DNA from: Paenibacillus faecalis
GTDB lineage: Bacteria > Bacillota > Bacilli > Paenibacillales > Paenibacillaceae
NCBI RefSeq assembly: GCF_900289175.1
Contig: NZ_LT985747.1
Location: 3,967,920 to 4,031,919, forward strand
DNA length: 64,000 nt
Direction: 5' to 3'
Part shown: piece after piece, positions 9,590 to 18,751 of the stretch
Position numbering within the stretch: the stretch's first letter is position 1
Layout: the number at the start of each line of letters is the position of its first letter
Made by a program: the position numbers and the translations under genes
Notes under the pieces: generated by a model
Told to the model about the DNA's origin: nothing
Database searches by the model: none
What the model saw: only the letters and a program-made list of their open reading frames with translations

Positions 9590-11224
9590 ATGAAAGCAAT
9601 CATTGTAGACGATGAAAAGCATGTTAGAGAAGCCATTGAACTGTTGGCAGATTGGGAGAAGCACGGTATCACAGAAATCCTTCAAGCCGAGGATGGCGAG
9701 GAGGCTGTCGCGTTAATCCGCGAGCATCAACCGCAGATCGTGTTGACAGATATGCGTATGCCGCGCAAGAACGGCACGGAGCTGCTAACCTGGCTGTATA
9801 AGGATATGCCTGACATTAAAGTACTCGTTATCAGCGGATACGATAACTTCGAATATGTTCGCCATACGCTCCGTTATGGCGGTATCGATTATATTCTCAA
9901 ACCCGTTGATCCCGCGGCTTTAAATGAAGCGCTGGACCAAGCGGCGAAAGCCTGGCATCAGGATGAAGAAAAACGACGCCTAAAAGCGATTCGGGGAATT
10001 GAAGTCAACCAAATGAAATCGATTTATATGGACCGGCTTTGGACGGATCTAATGATCGGCAGTGGAAACAAAGACCAACTGATCGAACAGATTAAAAACT
10101 GGGGATCGCTTCCCGATCATGTTGATTCATGCTTCATCGCAGCAACTAGTGATATGCATTTTGACAAGGGACTTTTAGCCAAATATCGCAACAGGCGCGA
10201 TCTCCTTGCCTTTACATTGATCAATATTTGCAACGAGGTGCTGAACCTGAAAGGCCTAGCTTTCCGGCATATGGACATGCCGGGCGTGATCATCATTCTG
10301 TACTGGGAAGAAGTCGTCCCCTTCTCCTCCATCCTTCATCAGATTAACGATGGTATACATGCTGCAATTCACCGCCGTGCCCATTTCGGTGTGAGCAATC
10401 GATCCAGGTTTCCTGAAGAACTGTCAAGAGGATTTCAAGATGCTGAACAAGCACTATGGAATCGTCATCTGTTAGGAGATCACGGCTACATTCATTCCAG
10501 CCTTTGGGTTGACAGCAGCGGTTCCAGGCCATTTATGCTTGTCTCCTACGAAGAAAAATTTCGGCTGGCTGCACTGAGCGCAAACATAAAACAGATGGAA
10601 TATATAATCGATCAATGGCTGAAAGAAGTGCGAGAGCGAGGGGTGATAACCCCGGAGCATCTGCGCCGCTGGAATCTGGAATGGGATTGGCTTCAGCGGC
10701 ATTGGACCGAGCCGGAGGCGATCGAAGGCGGAGCCTTACCCGAAGAGGATGCGGAGATTTTGCAGGGCCTGCCTTCTCCGCTTCCACTGGACGATGAGGG
10801 ACAGATCTCTTGGGACACGTGGAAGATCGAGATGATCGGTCGATTACAGTCCGCTTCAAGAGTCATGTCGCAGCTCCATTCCAGAGAGAACCATATTATT
10901 CATGATATAGCCCGGTACTTGGAGCATTCGTATCATGAGGAAATATCATTGCAGGACATTGCATCCCGCTTCTTTTTAAGCCGGGAATATATATCCCGTA
11001 AATTCAAACAGGAATTCGGTGTGACATTATCTGATTTTCTAGGGCGACTCCGGATTGACAAAGCAAAGATACTGCTGTTAAATCCCCAGCTTCGAATTGC
11101 CCAAATCGCTGAAATGGTCGGGTATCAGGATGAAAAATACTTCAGTAAAGTATTCAAAAAGCTTGAAGGGCTGACGCCCAATGATTACAGAAAAGAAAAG
11201 GGATGCAGGCTTGATTTCAACTAA
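9590..11224 (+). CDS. YesN-type response regulator with AraC DNA-binding domain
   Basis: A 544-residue transcription regulator. The N-terminal receiver domain has the acidic pocket VDDEKHVREA and the phosphoacceptor Asp in LTDMRMP at about residue 55; the Lys of LKPVDP is near 104. A middle region of about 300 residues joins it to a C-terminal AraC double helix-turn-helix (about 440-535) with the signature IAQIAEMVGYQDEKYFSKVF. It lies six bases after the kinase gene, forming a two-component operon. It probably activates the adjacent importer. No terminator is evident after it. Confidence 0.93.
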   Translation: MKAIIVDDEKHVREAIELLADWEKHGITEILQAEDGEEAVALIREHQPQIVLTDMRMPRKNGTELLTWLYKDMPDIKVLVISGYDNFEYVRHTLRYGGIDYILKPVDPAALNEALDQAAKAWHQDEEKRRLKAIRGIEVNQMKSIYMDRLWTDLMIGSGNKDQLIEQIKNWGSLPDHVDSCFIAATSDMHFDKGLLAKYRNRRDLLAFTLINICNEVLNLKGLAFRHMDMPGVIIILYWEEVVPFSSILHQINDGIHAAIHRRAHFGVSNRSRFPEELSRGFQDAEQALWNRHLLGDHGYIHSSLWVDSSGSRPFMLVSYEEKFRLAALSANIKQMEYIIDQWLKEVRERGVITPEHLRRWNLEWDWLQRHWTEPEAIEGGALPEEDAEILQGLPSPLPLDDEGQISWDTWKIEMIGRLQSASRVMSQLHSRENHIIHDIARYLEHSYHEEISLQDIASRFFLSREYISRKFKQEFGVTLSDFLGRLRIDKAKILLLNPQLRIAQIAEMVGYQDEKYFSKVFKKLEGLTPNDYRKEKGCRLDFN

Positions 11225-11324
11225 ATTGGGGTATATTCATATAATGATGAGTGTTCTATTCTCATATGTTACGGATTTATCAATCACCTCATTCAATTCG
11301 AATCTGTATTAGGAGGAGTCATCC

Positions 11325-12074
11325 ATGTATCGAACCAATTCTTTTCGTTGGTGGAATATAGTCGCTTTCGCTGCTGTTATCGCTGTCAATATTTTGTCGA
11401 GTACGCTGCCGCTCGGTGGCCGAACAATAAAGCAAATTTCAGACCAATACTATATTTACATAACGCCTGCCAGTTATGCTTTTATGATCTGGTCCTTGAT
11501 CTATGTACTTCTGGCCGGTTTTCTCATCTATCAATGGCGCAGAGATACCGGAATTCGGGATTCGGTTCGATCCATTGGCATATGGTTCATCCTCAGTTGT
11601 ATTTTTAATATCTCTTGGCTCATTCTTTGGCATTACCTATACATTGAATGGTCAGTTGGCATGATGCTTCTTTTGGTGTTATCCGTTGGAGTTATATACT
11701 ATAAAACGCGCAGCATCCATTATCCAACTACCGGAGAAAAGCTGTTCGTAAAGCTGCCGTTTAGTATTTACCTGGGCTGGGTATGCTCCGCTTTTCTGGT
11801 CAACATTGGAATCGTCATTCACAAAAACGGATGGTCCATCTTCGGGTTAACCGAGATTGGTTGGAGCACAGCTCTTTTGTGCACCGGAGCTGTCCTTGCT
11901 ATTCTGATCAGCTATCCTTACCGCGATTATATGCTTCCGTTAGTGTTCGTCTGGGCTTATATAGCGATTTCTACCGAACATAAAGATGTGGATCAAATAC
12001 TGCTCTCATCCTTTGTTCTCGCTGCCATTTTGTTCATATATGCGATCTGGCTCTTCTTTATCCGCCGTAAATGA
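11325..12074 (+). CDS. TspO/MBR-like tryptophan-rich membrane protein
   Basis: A 249-residue integral membrane protein with about eight hydrophobic helices, rich in Trp and Tyr (WSLIYVLLAGFLIYQW, SWLILWHYLYIEW, GWVCSAFLVNIGIV). This matches the longer tryptophan-rich sensory proteins related to TspO/MBR, although the core TspO family has only about 160 residues and five helices. TspO relatives bind porphyrins and lipids; the role of this long form is unknown. The ATG follows AGGAGG. It is monocistronic, with a strong terminator right after the stop. Confidence 0.72.
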   Translation: MYRTNSFRWWNIVAFAAVIAVNILSSTLPLGGRTIKQISDQYYIYITPASYAFMIWSLIYVLLAGFLIYQWRRDTGIRDSVRSIGIWFILSCIFNISWLILWHYLYIEWSVGMMLLLVLSVGVIYYKTRSIHYPTTGEKLFVKLPFSIYLGWVCSAFLVNIGIVIHKNGWSIFGLTEIGWSTALLCTGAVLAILISYPYRDYMLPLVFVWAYIAISTEHKDVDQILLSSFVLAAILFIYAIWLFFIRRK

Positions 12075-12075
12075 G

Positions 12076-12131
12076 AAAAGCTATCCTGTTGTTTCAGCCC
12101 CTTATCGGCCTGCAACAGGACAGCTTTTTTT
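12076..12131. terminator. Bidirectional intrinsic terminator
   Basis: Arms AAAGCTATCCTGTTG and CAACAGGACAGCTTT are flanked by a T-run on the right and an A-run on the left. It serves the converging TspO-like and RidA genes. Confidence 0.88.
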
Positions 12132-12145
12132 CTTGCAACCACTTC

Positions 12146-12526
12146 TTATTCCTTAATCGCAATAACCTCGATTTCTACAAGTCCATCCTTCGGTAGCCGG
12201 GCGACTTCAACCGCACTGCGCGCCGGGTACGGTTCCGAAAAGAAGCTTCCATACACTTCATTCATCACAGCAAAATCATTCATATCCTTCAGAAAAACCG
12301 TCGTCTTCACAACCTTATCAAGCGTTGTGCCTGCTGCTTCCAGAATCGCCTTTACATTGCTCAGGGAGTAATGTGTCTGTTCAGCAACATCTTGTCCAAA
12401 TTGCCCGGTCTCCGGATTGATCCCAAGCTGGCCGGAAGTATATACGAATCCTCCGACTTCTACCCCCTGACTGTAGGGGCCGATGGCTCCCGGAGCTTTT
12501 GTAGTAGATATCATATGTTTGGTCAT
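12146..12526 (-). CDS. ridA: RidA family enamine/imine deaminase
   Basis: A 126-residue cytoplasmic protein of the YjgF/YER057c/UK114 family. It hydrolyses reactive 2-aminoacrylate-type enamines released by PLP enzymes. Family signatures are APGAIGPYSQGVEVGGFVYT near the N-terminus, SGQLGINPETG, and the C-terminal arginine and glutamate motif ARSAVEVARLPKDGLVEIE. I chose the ATG at 12526 (MTKHMIS), which sits seven bases after AGAGGAGAG, over an upstream in-frame start. The length is normal for the family, which forms trimers. It is a single gene. Confidence 0.93.
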   Translation of the reverse strand: MTKHMISTTKAPGAIGPYSQGVEVGGFVYTSGQLGINPETGQFGQDVAEQTHYSLSNVKAILEAAGTTLDKVVKTTVFLKDMNDFAVMNEVYGSFFSEPYPARSAVEVARLPKDGLVEIEVIAIKE

Positions 12527-12670
12527 AGGTACTCTCCTCTCTTTAGACAATTTTATGTCTTATGTAGTCATTGAAACGGGCTCTTCTCCCAGAACATGAA
12601 TTACTTACTTCGTTAGAATATATATGATTTCCTCTTGTATTTGTCAAAGAAATATCAACCATATTTAAAA

Positions 12671-12702
12671 GACGGATACCGCTCACATAAGCGATACCCG
12701 TC
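12671..12702 (-). terminator. Terminator of the csbD gene
   Basis: An imperfect stem of about 13 bp (GACGGGTATCGCT arm) around TATG is followed by TTTT on the minus strand, 52 bases past the csbD stop codon. Confidence 0.65.
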
Positions 12703-12753
12703 ATATTTAAATGATGCTCTTTTATCATTCCACAACTTTTAGACAACTGCGCT

Positions 12754-12957
12754 CTAATCTTTAAACCGTGCGCTCCATTCCCTGTATTCGCGCTCCGCTG
12801 CATCCTTTGTATGTCCGTAACGCTCCTGTAGCTTGCCCACGAGCTTATCCTTTTCGCCGTTAATGACGTCCAAATCATCGTCCGTTAATTTACCCCATTG
12901 AACTTTGGCCTCACCCTTAAGCTGATTCCACTTCCCTTTAAATACGTTGTTATCCAT
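12754..12957 (-). CDS. csbD: CsbD family stress protein
   Basis: A 67-residue hydrophilic protein with the CsbD (UPF0337) hallmark FKGKWNQLKGEAKVQWGKLT followed by DDLDVINGEKDKLVGKLQER. Members are small general-stress proteins, sigma-B dependent in Bacillus, with unknown biochemical role. The ATG at 12957 follows GAGGAGTG. It is monocistronic; no sigma-B promoter could be assigned with confidence. Confidence 0.9.
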   Translation of the reverse strand: MDNNVFKGKWNQLKGEAKVQWGKLTDDDLDVINGEKDKLVGKLQERYGHTKDAAEREYREWSARFKD

Positions 12958-13378
12958 TCTTCAATCACTCCTCACATAATTAGTAAAAATCAAACGATTA
13001 ACTTAGAACGGCTCTGTACTTTACGATTACCCATGGAAGCAAAATCTGAACCCTTTTACCTTTACAAAAATTACATATTTCTACATAAACCAACACGCAA
13101 TAATAAAATTTTATATAAAAAATCAAGTTTTAAATAATTAGTGATTATTTTCACATAAAACTGATTCTACATATGCTAAGATTCCATCGAATGGTAGTCA
13201 TTGTGACTTACCTTTCCCAAGCTTTTAGCAAGGTAAAAAGCCGCATAATTAGGCCATTTGTATGAAATGTAGCAAGAATCATCGCTACATTCCGACAATA
13301 TCTTCTGTTGTTAAAATGTTTCAACATTTTAATACCATATTTTTTATCAAATTTTGAACAAAAGTGGAGGTCATTGGC
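12958..13378. other. AT-rich intergenic region upstream of pplA
   Basis: No gene is seen in these 421 bases. The 3' half holds two small perfect inverted repeats, ATGTAGC/GCTACAT at about 13267-13290 and AAAATG/CATTTT at about 13314-13331. These could be operators or RNA hairpins in the leader of the pplA lipoprotein gene. No consensus promoter stood out. Confidence 0.5.
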
Positions 13379-14278
13379 ATGAAAAAGAAATTGTCCATCA
13401 TTTTGTCCAGTACTCTGATTCTTGGAGGACTACTTGCAGGCTGCGGAGGAGAAAAAGCAGAAGAACCTGCGAAAACAGAAACACCAGCAGCTGAGACGTC
13501 TGCTGAAACACCTGCTACAGAAGTAAAAGCTGGGGAATACACTGACGGAGTTTACTTCGCTCAAGGCGAAATGAATGCTGACTCCGGCTGGCAGTACAAT
13601 GTAACTCTTAAGGTTGAAGGCGGAAAGATCACGGACGCAAACTGGAACGGTTCTAACATTAAAGCCGGCCCTGACAAGAAAACTCTCTCCGAGTCCGGTG
13701 AGTACGGCATGGTAGAAAAAGGCGGCGCTCAAGCCGAGTGGCATGAACAAGCTGAGAAAGTTGAAGAGTTCCTCGTTGAGAAACAAGATCTTGCAGCGAT
13801 CACTTATGACGATAATGGTGTTACTGATGCCGTGAGCGGTGTATCGATCCATGTAAACGACTTTGTAGATATCGCTCAAAAAGCACTGCAAGCGGGTCCT
13901 GTTGAAGCGGGTCCATATAAAGACGGCGGATACCATGCTGAAGGTGAAATGGATGCTAAGAGCGGATGGAAGTCCACTGTTGATCTGACCGTTGCTAACG
14001 GTAACGTTGTCGCAGTTTACTTCAGCGGCGTAAACGAGAATGGTGAAGACAAGCAAGATTTCGCCAAAGAAGGTAAGTACGGCATGAAAGAAAAAGGCGG
14101 CGCTCAAGCTGAATGGCACGAGCAAATGATCAAAGCTCAAGAATTCTACTTGGAAAACCAAGGTGCTGGCAGCTTGACCTTTAACGAAGAAGGTAAAACA
14201 GATGCACTTACCGGTGTGTCCGTCAGCGTACAAGAATATTTCCAACTTGCTGAAAAAGCACTTGAGGGAGCCAAGTAA
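13379..14278 (+). CDS. pplA: FMN-binding lipoprotein, PplA-like (extracellular electron transfer)
   Basis: A 299-residue surface lipoprotein: signal peptide with lipobox LLAGC (Cys22), an Ala/Glu/Thr-rich spacer, then two similar FMN-binding-type domains (about 45-160 and 170-295). Each holds an ApbE flavinylation-like site near its end, DAVSGVS and DALTGVS, and a shared GGAQAEWHEQ block. The Ser at the end of each site is the expected FMN attachment residue. Listeria PplA has the same two-domain design and passes electrons from the quinone pool to outside acceptors. The ATG at 13379 follows GGAGG. Its neighbours, NDH-2, EetA, EetB and ApbE, support this role. A strong terminator follows, suggesting a high-copy separate transcript. 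Confidence 0.88.
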   Translation: MKKKLSIILSSTLILGGLLAGCGGEKAEEPAKTETPAAETSAETPATEVKAGEYTDGVYFAQGEMNADSGWQYNVTLKVEGGKITDANWNGSNIKAGPDKKTLSESGEYGMVEKGGAQAEWHEQAEKVEEFLVEKQDLAAITYDDNGVTDAVSGVSIHVNDFVDIAQKALQAGPVEAGPYKDGGYHAEGEMDAKSGWKSTVDLTVANGNVVAVYFSGVNENGEDKQDFAKEGKYGMKEKGGAQAEWHEQMIKAQEFYLENQGAGSLTFNEEGKTDALTGVSVSVQEYFQLAEKALEGAK

Positions 14279-14304
14279 GCAGATACAGATGAAATTAACA
14301 CAGT

Positions 14305-14341
14305 AAGCAGAAAACCGGGAGTTTACTCCCGTTTCTGCTTT
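14305..14341 (+). terminator. Terminator after pplA
   Basis: A long stem with arms AGCAGAAA..CGGGAGT and ACTCCCG..TTTCTGCT is followed by a short T-run, 27 bases past the pplA stop. It separates pplA from the NDH-2 gene. Confidence 0.8.
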
Positions 14342-14376
14342 TGACAACACTAATAGAGACCTATGAGGTGAGCTTT

Positions 14377-16254
14377 ATGAAAAAGATTGTTTTACTGGGC
14401 GGTGGTTACGGCGGTGTTCATGCAGCCAAAAAGCTAGCCAAGAAGTTCAAAAAGAGCCAAGATGTACAAATCACTCTGATTGACCGCAATCCGTACCATA
14501 CCCTGTTGACTGAGCTGCACGAAGTAGCGGCTAATCGGACGGCAGAGGATGCTGTCAAAATTGATCTGCAAAAAATATTTGCCGGAAAAAATGTTGACGT
14601 TGTGCTTGATGATATTAAGAGTATCGACTTTGACGGCAAAAAGCTGAATTCGGACACTGCTGTCTATGAGTATGACTATCTGGTCATCGGTACCGGCTGT
14701 AAACCAACCTTCTTCGGTATTCCGGGCGCGGAGGAAAATGCGTTCACTCTCTGGTCGTTTGAAGATGCAGTTCGTTTGAAAGAGCAAATCCGCCACAGCT
14801 TCCGCGAAGCAGCTAAAGAGAACGACCCGGCTGTGCGCAAGGCAAAACTCTCCTTCGTTGTCGTCGGTGCTGGATTCACCGGTGTTGAATTGATCGGTGA
14901 AATGGCTGAATTCCGCGATGAGCTATGTAAAGAGTTTTACATTGATAAATCCGAGGTACGCCTCGTTGTAGCGGATATGGCACCAAAAATCCTGCCAATC
15001 CTGCCGGATAAATTGATCGCTAAATCGGAAAAATACCTTCGTAAAGTCGGAGTTGAAATTATCACCAGCGCCAAAATTACCGGAGTCGGCGAAGACCGTG
15101 TCATCCTTGGAGAAGGCAAAGAAATCATCGCTAACACAATCGTATGGACTGCTGGAGTCGAAGGCTCTGATCTGGTTGGAAACCTTGATGTTAAACAAGA
15201 AGGACGCAAGCGGATCGTAACAAACGATAAACTGCAAAGCGTCGATCATGAAAATGTATATGTTATCGGAGACAACATCTTCTATATTCCAGAAGGCGAA
15301 ACGCGTCCAGTACCTCAAATGGTAGAAAACGCTGAACAGGCGGCACAGGTAGCTGCGCATAACCTTCATGCAGACATTACAGGCGGAACGAAGAAGTCGT
15401 ATAAACCAACGTTCCACGGTACGATGGTCTGTATTGGAAGTAGATACGGCGTAGCTAATGTGGGGCTGCCAAATAAGATGTTTATGCTGACTGGATTTTT
15501 CGCCATGCTGGCTAAACATTTCATGAACATGTTCTACCTGTTCACCGTTGCTGGATTCAACAAAGTATGGTCTTATATGATGAATGAATTTTTCCATGTG
15601 AATAATCGCAGAAGCTTCGTCGGAGGACATTTCTCAAAACGCTCCCCGAATTTCTGGCTCGTTCCGCTTCGCATATATTTGGGCTTTATGTGGTTGTCCG
15701 AAGGATGGGATAAGATGCTCAAAATTATAGATGATCCGAATCGGATCTTCCTGATCCCTCCTGCCCCGACTCCTGATGGAGTGACAGCGGCTACCCAGGC
15801 GGTTAACGAAGTTTCCCAAACGGTTGATGCGCAAACCGCTGCTTCTGCCGTATCCACCGCGAAGGATGCTGTCCAAGCTCTTCCGGTACCTGATTTCATC
15901 AGCAGCATGGTCAGCGGCTTTATGGATATGTTCTTCTACACCGCGGATGGCGGCTATACTGCTCTAGCTTCCGTCTTCCAAATCGGTATGGTGGCAGCAG
16001 AAATCGTATTTGGTCTCATGCTTATTGCGGGTCTGTTCACAGCGGTTGCTTCCATCGGTACAATTGCGATGGGCGTTATGATCTGGACATCGGGTATGGC
16101 TCCATATGAAATGCTGTGGTTCATTACAGCTGCTATCGCTACAATCGGCGGCTCCGGAAGCACATTCGGCCTCGACTACTATGTACTGCCTTGGCTGAAA
16201 AAGCATTGGAAGAAGGTTCCTCTCGTTAAACGTTGGTATATTTATACCGATTAA
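14377..16254 (+). CDS. ndh2: Type II NADH dehydrogenase with C-terminal membrane domain (Ndh2)
   Basis: A 625-residue flavoenzyme. Residues 1-400 are a standard NDH-2: FAD-binding GGGYGGVHAAKKL at the start, NADH-binding VVVGAGFTGVELIGE at about 160, and the C-terminal FAD motif VYVIGDNIF at about 295. The remaining 220 residues are an extra membrane part, including a DoxX-like helix (PLRIYLGFMWLSEGWDKML), an Ala-rich linker and several more helices. Listeria Ndh2, which feeds a separate demethylmenaquinone pool for extracellular electron transfer, has the same kind of added membrane domain; ordinary NDH-2 lacks it. The ATG at 14377 follows GAGGTGAGC. It should oxidise NADH and reduce quinone. 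Confidence 0.9.
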   Translation: MKKIVLLGGGYGGVHAAKKLAKKFKKSQDVQITLIDRNPYHTLLTELHEVAANRTAEDAVKIDLQKIFAGKNVDVVLDDIKSIDFDGKKLNSDTAVYEYDYLVIGTGCKPTFFGIPGAEENAFTLWSFEDAVRLKEQIRHSFREAAKENDPAVRKAKLSFVVVGAGFTGVELIGEMAEFRDELCKEFYIDKSEVRLVVADMAPKILPILPDKLIAKSEKYLRKVGVEIITSAKITGVGEDRVILGEGKEIIANTIVWTAGVEGSDLVGNLDVKQEGRKRIVTNDKLQSVDHENVYVIGDNIFYIPEGETRPVPQMVENAEQAAQVAAHNLHADITGGTKKSYKPTFHGTMVCIGSRYGVANVGLPNKMFMLTGFFAMLAKHFMNMFYLFTVAGFNKVWSYMMNEFFHVNNRRSFVGGHFSKRSPNFWLVPLRIYLGFMWLSEGWDKMLKIIDDPNRIFLIPPAPTPDGVTAATQAVNEVSQTVDAQTAASAVSTAKDAVQALPVPDFISSMVSGFMDMFFYTADGGYTALASVFQIGMVAAEIVFGLMLIAGLFTAVASIGTIAMGVMIWTSGMAPYEMLWFITAAIATIGGSGSTFGLDYYVLPWLKKHWKKVPLVKRWYIYTD

Positions 16255-16278
16255 TCATTTGAATGACGACTACTAACT

Positions 16279-16320
16279 AAGGAGGCATATGCGTACTTAC
16301 GTACGCGTATGACTCCTCTT
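16279..16320 (+). promoter_or_regulatory. Strong hairpin in the leader of the prenyl synthase genes
   Basis: A stem of about 18 bp with mismatches (AAGGAGGCATATGCGTAC arm) pairs across TTAC with GTACGCGTATG..CTCCTT. It lies between the NDH-2 stop and the next gene and lacks a real T-run. It may be an RNA processing or attenuation site, or a weak terminator. Confidence 0.5.
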
Positions 16321-16377
16321 AATATGAACTCGTTTTGAGGAAGATTGTCCGCAAAACGTCCTGAAGGAGTGGGCTTA

Positions 16378-16824
16378 ATGAATACTCGACTGATGAACGA
16401 TACCTTCCGTTTACTGCATGAAGAATGGTCCCCGATTGCCGGAATCGTAATGGATGTTCCCTGCCACGATTTGAACCGGTTGATTCGCGTGCTGGGTCCT
16501 CATCAGTTGGAGCCTAAACGCCAGACGGTTTTGCTGGCGCTCTATAGCCTGCTCTACATGGCGCAGGAGCGTCACCGGGACTGCTCGTTCCATGATCCCG
16601 ATCTGACTCGAAACATTTTGGACGGCGACTATCTTTACAGCCTTTATTTGCAGGTGGCCGTGAAGTATGAAGAAACAGATCTGGTAAGCTATCTTGCTCC
16701 GGTGCTGAAACGGCAAAAAATCGCTCTAGCTGAAGGGCGTATGATCGATGAAGATCTTACGGTACATTTCGATACGTTTCTATGTAATGAATATAAGCAT
16801 AAACAGGCTGGAAAAGCGATGTAA
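16378..16824 (+). CDS. Probable prenyl diphosphate synthase small subunit (HepS-like)
   Basis: A 148-residue soluble, helical protein. The block DGDYLYSLYLQVAVKYEETD resembles the core of heptaprenyl diphosphate synthase component I (HEPPP_synt_1), which partners the catalytic subunit and helps set chain length. It is shorter than HepS (about 250 residues) and similarity is judged by eye. The ATG at 16378 follows GGAG; an in-frame upstream start at 16345 has no ribosome site. It lies 17 bases before the catalytic prenyl synthase gene, supporting a two-subunit enzyme. The alternative is an uncharacterised protein of the electron transfer cluster. Confidence 0.6.
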   Translation: MNTRLMNDTFRLLHEEWSPIAGIVMDVPCHDLNRLIRVLGPHQLEPKRQTVLLALYSLLYMAQERHRDCSFHDPDLTRNILDGDYLYSLYLQVAVKYEETDLVSYLAPVLKRQKIALAEGRMIDEDLTVHFDTFLCNEYKHKQAGKAM

Positions 16825-16841
16825 TCGGGGGGGATTCATGG

Positions 16842-17816
16842 ATGAAGCTTCATGAAGCACTAAATGTAGACATCAACCGTGTAAACCGGGAGATTGAACA
16901 AATCGTTAAGCATGATCCTGATCTCTCCCGTTCATCAATCGTAGCCAAAAGTGTGCTTGAGTTGATCCGCTCCGGGGGAAAGCGACTGCGTCCTATAATG
17001 GTGCTGGTAGGCTCTCGATTTGGACCAAAGCCGCTCGGACGTAAGCAGTGGCAACTTGCAGCGGCAGCGGAATTTATTCACGCCGCTTCTCTCGTTCATG
17101 ACGATGTGATCGACCGTTCAGACCTGCGCCGGGGACAGCCTGCCATGCATTTGAAGACAGGTGTCAGCCAGGCCGTTCATATCGGCAGTTATATGTCACT
17201 GCGAATTATCGAGCTGCTGTCGCAGTACGCATCCGATCAGGAACGATATGTGCATGATTTATCAACGATCGCAAGTACGCAGCTATGTATTGGGGAATAT
17301 CAGCAGATGGCTCATGCTTTCGATTATGATCAAACCGTTGAGCAATATTTGGAAAAGACATTCAACAAAACAGCCATACTGATGGCTACCTGTTTGAGAA
17401 CAGGTGCTCTTTCTTCAGGTTGTGAACCACAGACAGCCGAGCTGCTCTATGAATTTGGCGAATGCCTGGGTATGCATTTTCAAATCCAGGATGACCTGAT
17501 GGATTTTACGCAGGATGCTGCAGCACTTGGCAAGCCAGCGGGAAGTGATCTTCGTAACGGTCAGGTCACTCTTCCCGTATTGTTCGCTTTGCAAGACCCG
17601 GCGCTCTCCGACATGATACGCTCCATAGGCCCGAATTCATCTGATGCGGAAATCGAGCAAGTGCTGAAGGCAATCCGCCAGAGCGAAGCACTTGAGAAGG
17701 CAGCAAAGTTCAGCCGCTCGTACCTGGAGCGTGCCGAAGCGCTTATCAAGCAGCTGTCAAATTTCCCGGCTCATAAAGATTTGAACGTTCTTCTTCAATA
17801 CTTCTCAGCAGCCTGA
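16842..17816 (+). CDS. Polyprenyl diphosphate synthase catalytic subunit (HepT/DmkB-like)
   Basis: A 324-residue trans-prenyltransferase that elongates isoprenoid diphosphates, probably to the side chain of menaquinone or demethylmenaquinone. Both aspartate-rich motifs are intact: DDVID at residues 87-91 and DDLMD at about 216-220. GGKRLRP at 45-51 binds the substrate diphosphate. The ATG at 16842 follows a run of G. In Listeria the extracellular electron transfer locus carries a second synthase of this type, DmkB, for its private quinone pool. This gene's place right after ndh2 suggests the same role. No DmkA-type (UbiA) prenyltransferase is in the window. Confidence 0.88.
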   Translation: MKLHEALNVDINRVNREIEQIVKHDPDLSRSSIVAKSVLELIRSGGKRLRPIMVLVGSRFGPKPLGRKQWQLAAAAEFIHAASLVHDDVIDRSDLRRGQPAMHLKTGVSQAVHIGSYMSLRIIELLSQYASDQERYVHDLSTIASTQLCIGEYQQMAHAFDYDQTVEQYLEKTFNKTAILMATCLRTGALSSGCEPQTAELLYEFGECLGMHFQIQDDLMDFTQDAAALGKPAGSDLRNGQVTLPVLFALQDPALSDMIRSIGPNSSDAEIEQVLKAIRQSEALEKAAKFSRSYLERAEALIKQLSNFPAHKDLNVLLQYFSAA

Positions 17817-17839
17817 CTCATGCTGTTGTATCATTCAAC

Positions 17840-17887
17840 AAAAAAGGTGTCTCCAAGGTCAACTTGACCAGCGAGACACCTTTTTTT
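17840..17887. terminator. Bidirectional terminator between the two FLEET arms
   Basis: Arms AAAAAAGGTGTCTC and GAGACACCTTTTTT close a hairpin with A- and T-runs on both flanks. It lies between the converging prenyl synthase and ecfT genes. Confidence 0.88.
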
Positions 17888-17959
17888 GCTCTATTTATTA
17901 GAATACTTTCACGTATGAAACATTGATGCGTAACAGGCTCTACAGAAGCTATCCAATTC

Positions 17960-18751
17960 CTAAACGACAATAACAGCTGCACCGAGCATTACAAAGAGCA
18001 ACAGAAAACCTGTATCTCTCCGCGCCCACGTCAGACTGTGCAAGCTTGTTCTCGGCTCGTTGATCACGAACCCCCTTGATTCCATAGAATGAATGAGATC
18101 CTGTGCACGGCGAAAAGCATTGACCGTCACGGGTACAAGCAGAGAAACAAGCATTCTGCCTTTTTCTTTCCATGGCAGCTCCTTTAGATCTGCTCCACGG
18201 GAGGACTGGGCTTTCATTATTTTATAGGTTTCATCAAGAATCGTCGGGATAAACCGCAGTGCAATGCTGATCATCAGGGTCAGGCGCTCCGGATGCATTC
18301 CGACCTTTTTAAACGGCTTCAGCACCCCTTCAAGGCCCAGATTCAGCTTGCCTGGTGTCGTTGTAAACGTCAGGATCGCCGTAAACGAAACGAGGAGAGC
18401 CATCCTTGCGACACTGAACATTCCCGTCTCTACGCCATCGCTGTATAGAGTAAACGAACCCAGGGTAAGCAAAGCCTTTCCCCCTTTAATCGTAAGCGCC
18501 TGAACAATAAATATAAACAGCATCAGAAATCGCAGCGGCTTCATCGCTTTGAGATAATACCGAAACGAAATTCGCGTACTGTACATGACTAAAATGGAAA
18601 AAAGCGCTGTCAGCGCCATACCGGTCCATGAGGAAACCATAATAATGACCACAACGTAAAGAAGCATGGCCGACAGCTTCGCCCGTGGGTCCAGGTCATG
18701 AATCCATGATCCGGTATCGATACTCCTTCCGATAATTAGCTTGTCGCGCAT
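17960..18751 (-). CDS. ecfT: ECF transporter transmembrane subunit EcfT-like
   Basis: A 263-residue membrane protein with five to six helices. The coupling-helix motif AQSSRGADLKEL (the A-R-G signature) and a second HSMESRGFV box dock it to the two ATPases. It overlaps ecfA2 by 16 bases. In Listeria, FmnA of the electron transfer locus is an EcfT-like protein that works with flavin transport; given the neighbours, this gene may likewise move a flavin precursor for lipoprotein flavinylation. The alternative is the general vitamin ECF module, which usually sits beside ribosomal genes; that setting is not seen here. Confidence 0.88.
   Translation of the reverse strand: MRDKLIIGRSIDTGSWIHDLDPRAKLSAMLLYVVVIIMVSSWTGMALTALFSILVMYSTRISFRYYLKAMKPLRFLMLFIFIVQALTIKGGKALLTLGSFTLYSDGVETGMFSVARMALLVSFTAILTFTTTPGKLNLGLEGVLKPFKKVGMHPERLTLMISIALRFIPTILDETYKIMKAQSSRGADLKELPWKEKGRMLVSLLVPVTVNAFRRAQDLIHSMESRGFVINEPRTSLHSLTWARRDTGFLLLFVMLGAAVIVV

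Noticed and set aside
13430..14350. 306-codon minus-strand frame opposite pplA
   Set aside because: A shadow of the codon bias of pplA; Phe/Ser-rich, no ribosome site, and it spans the terminator.
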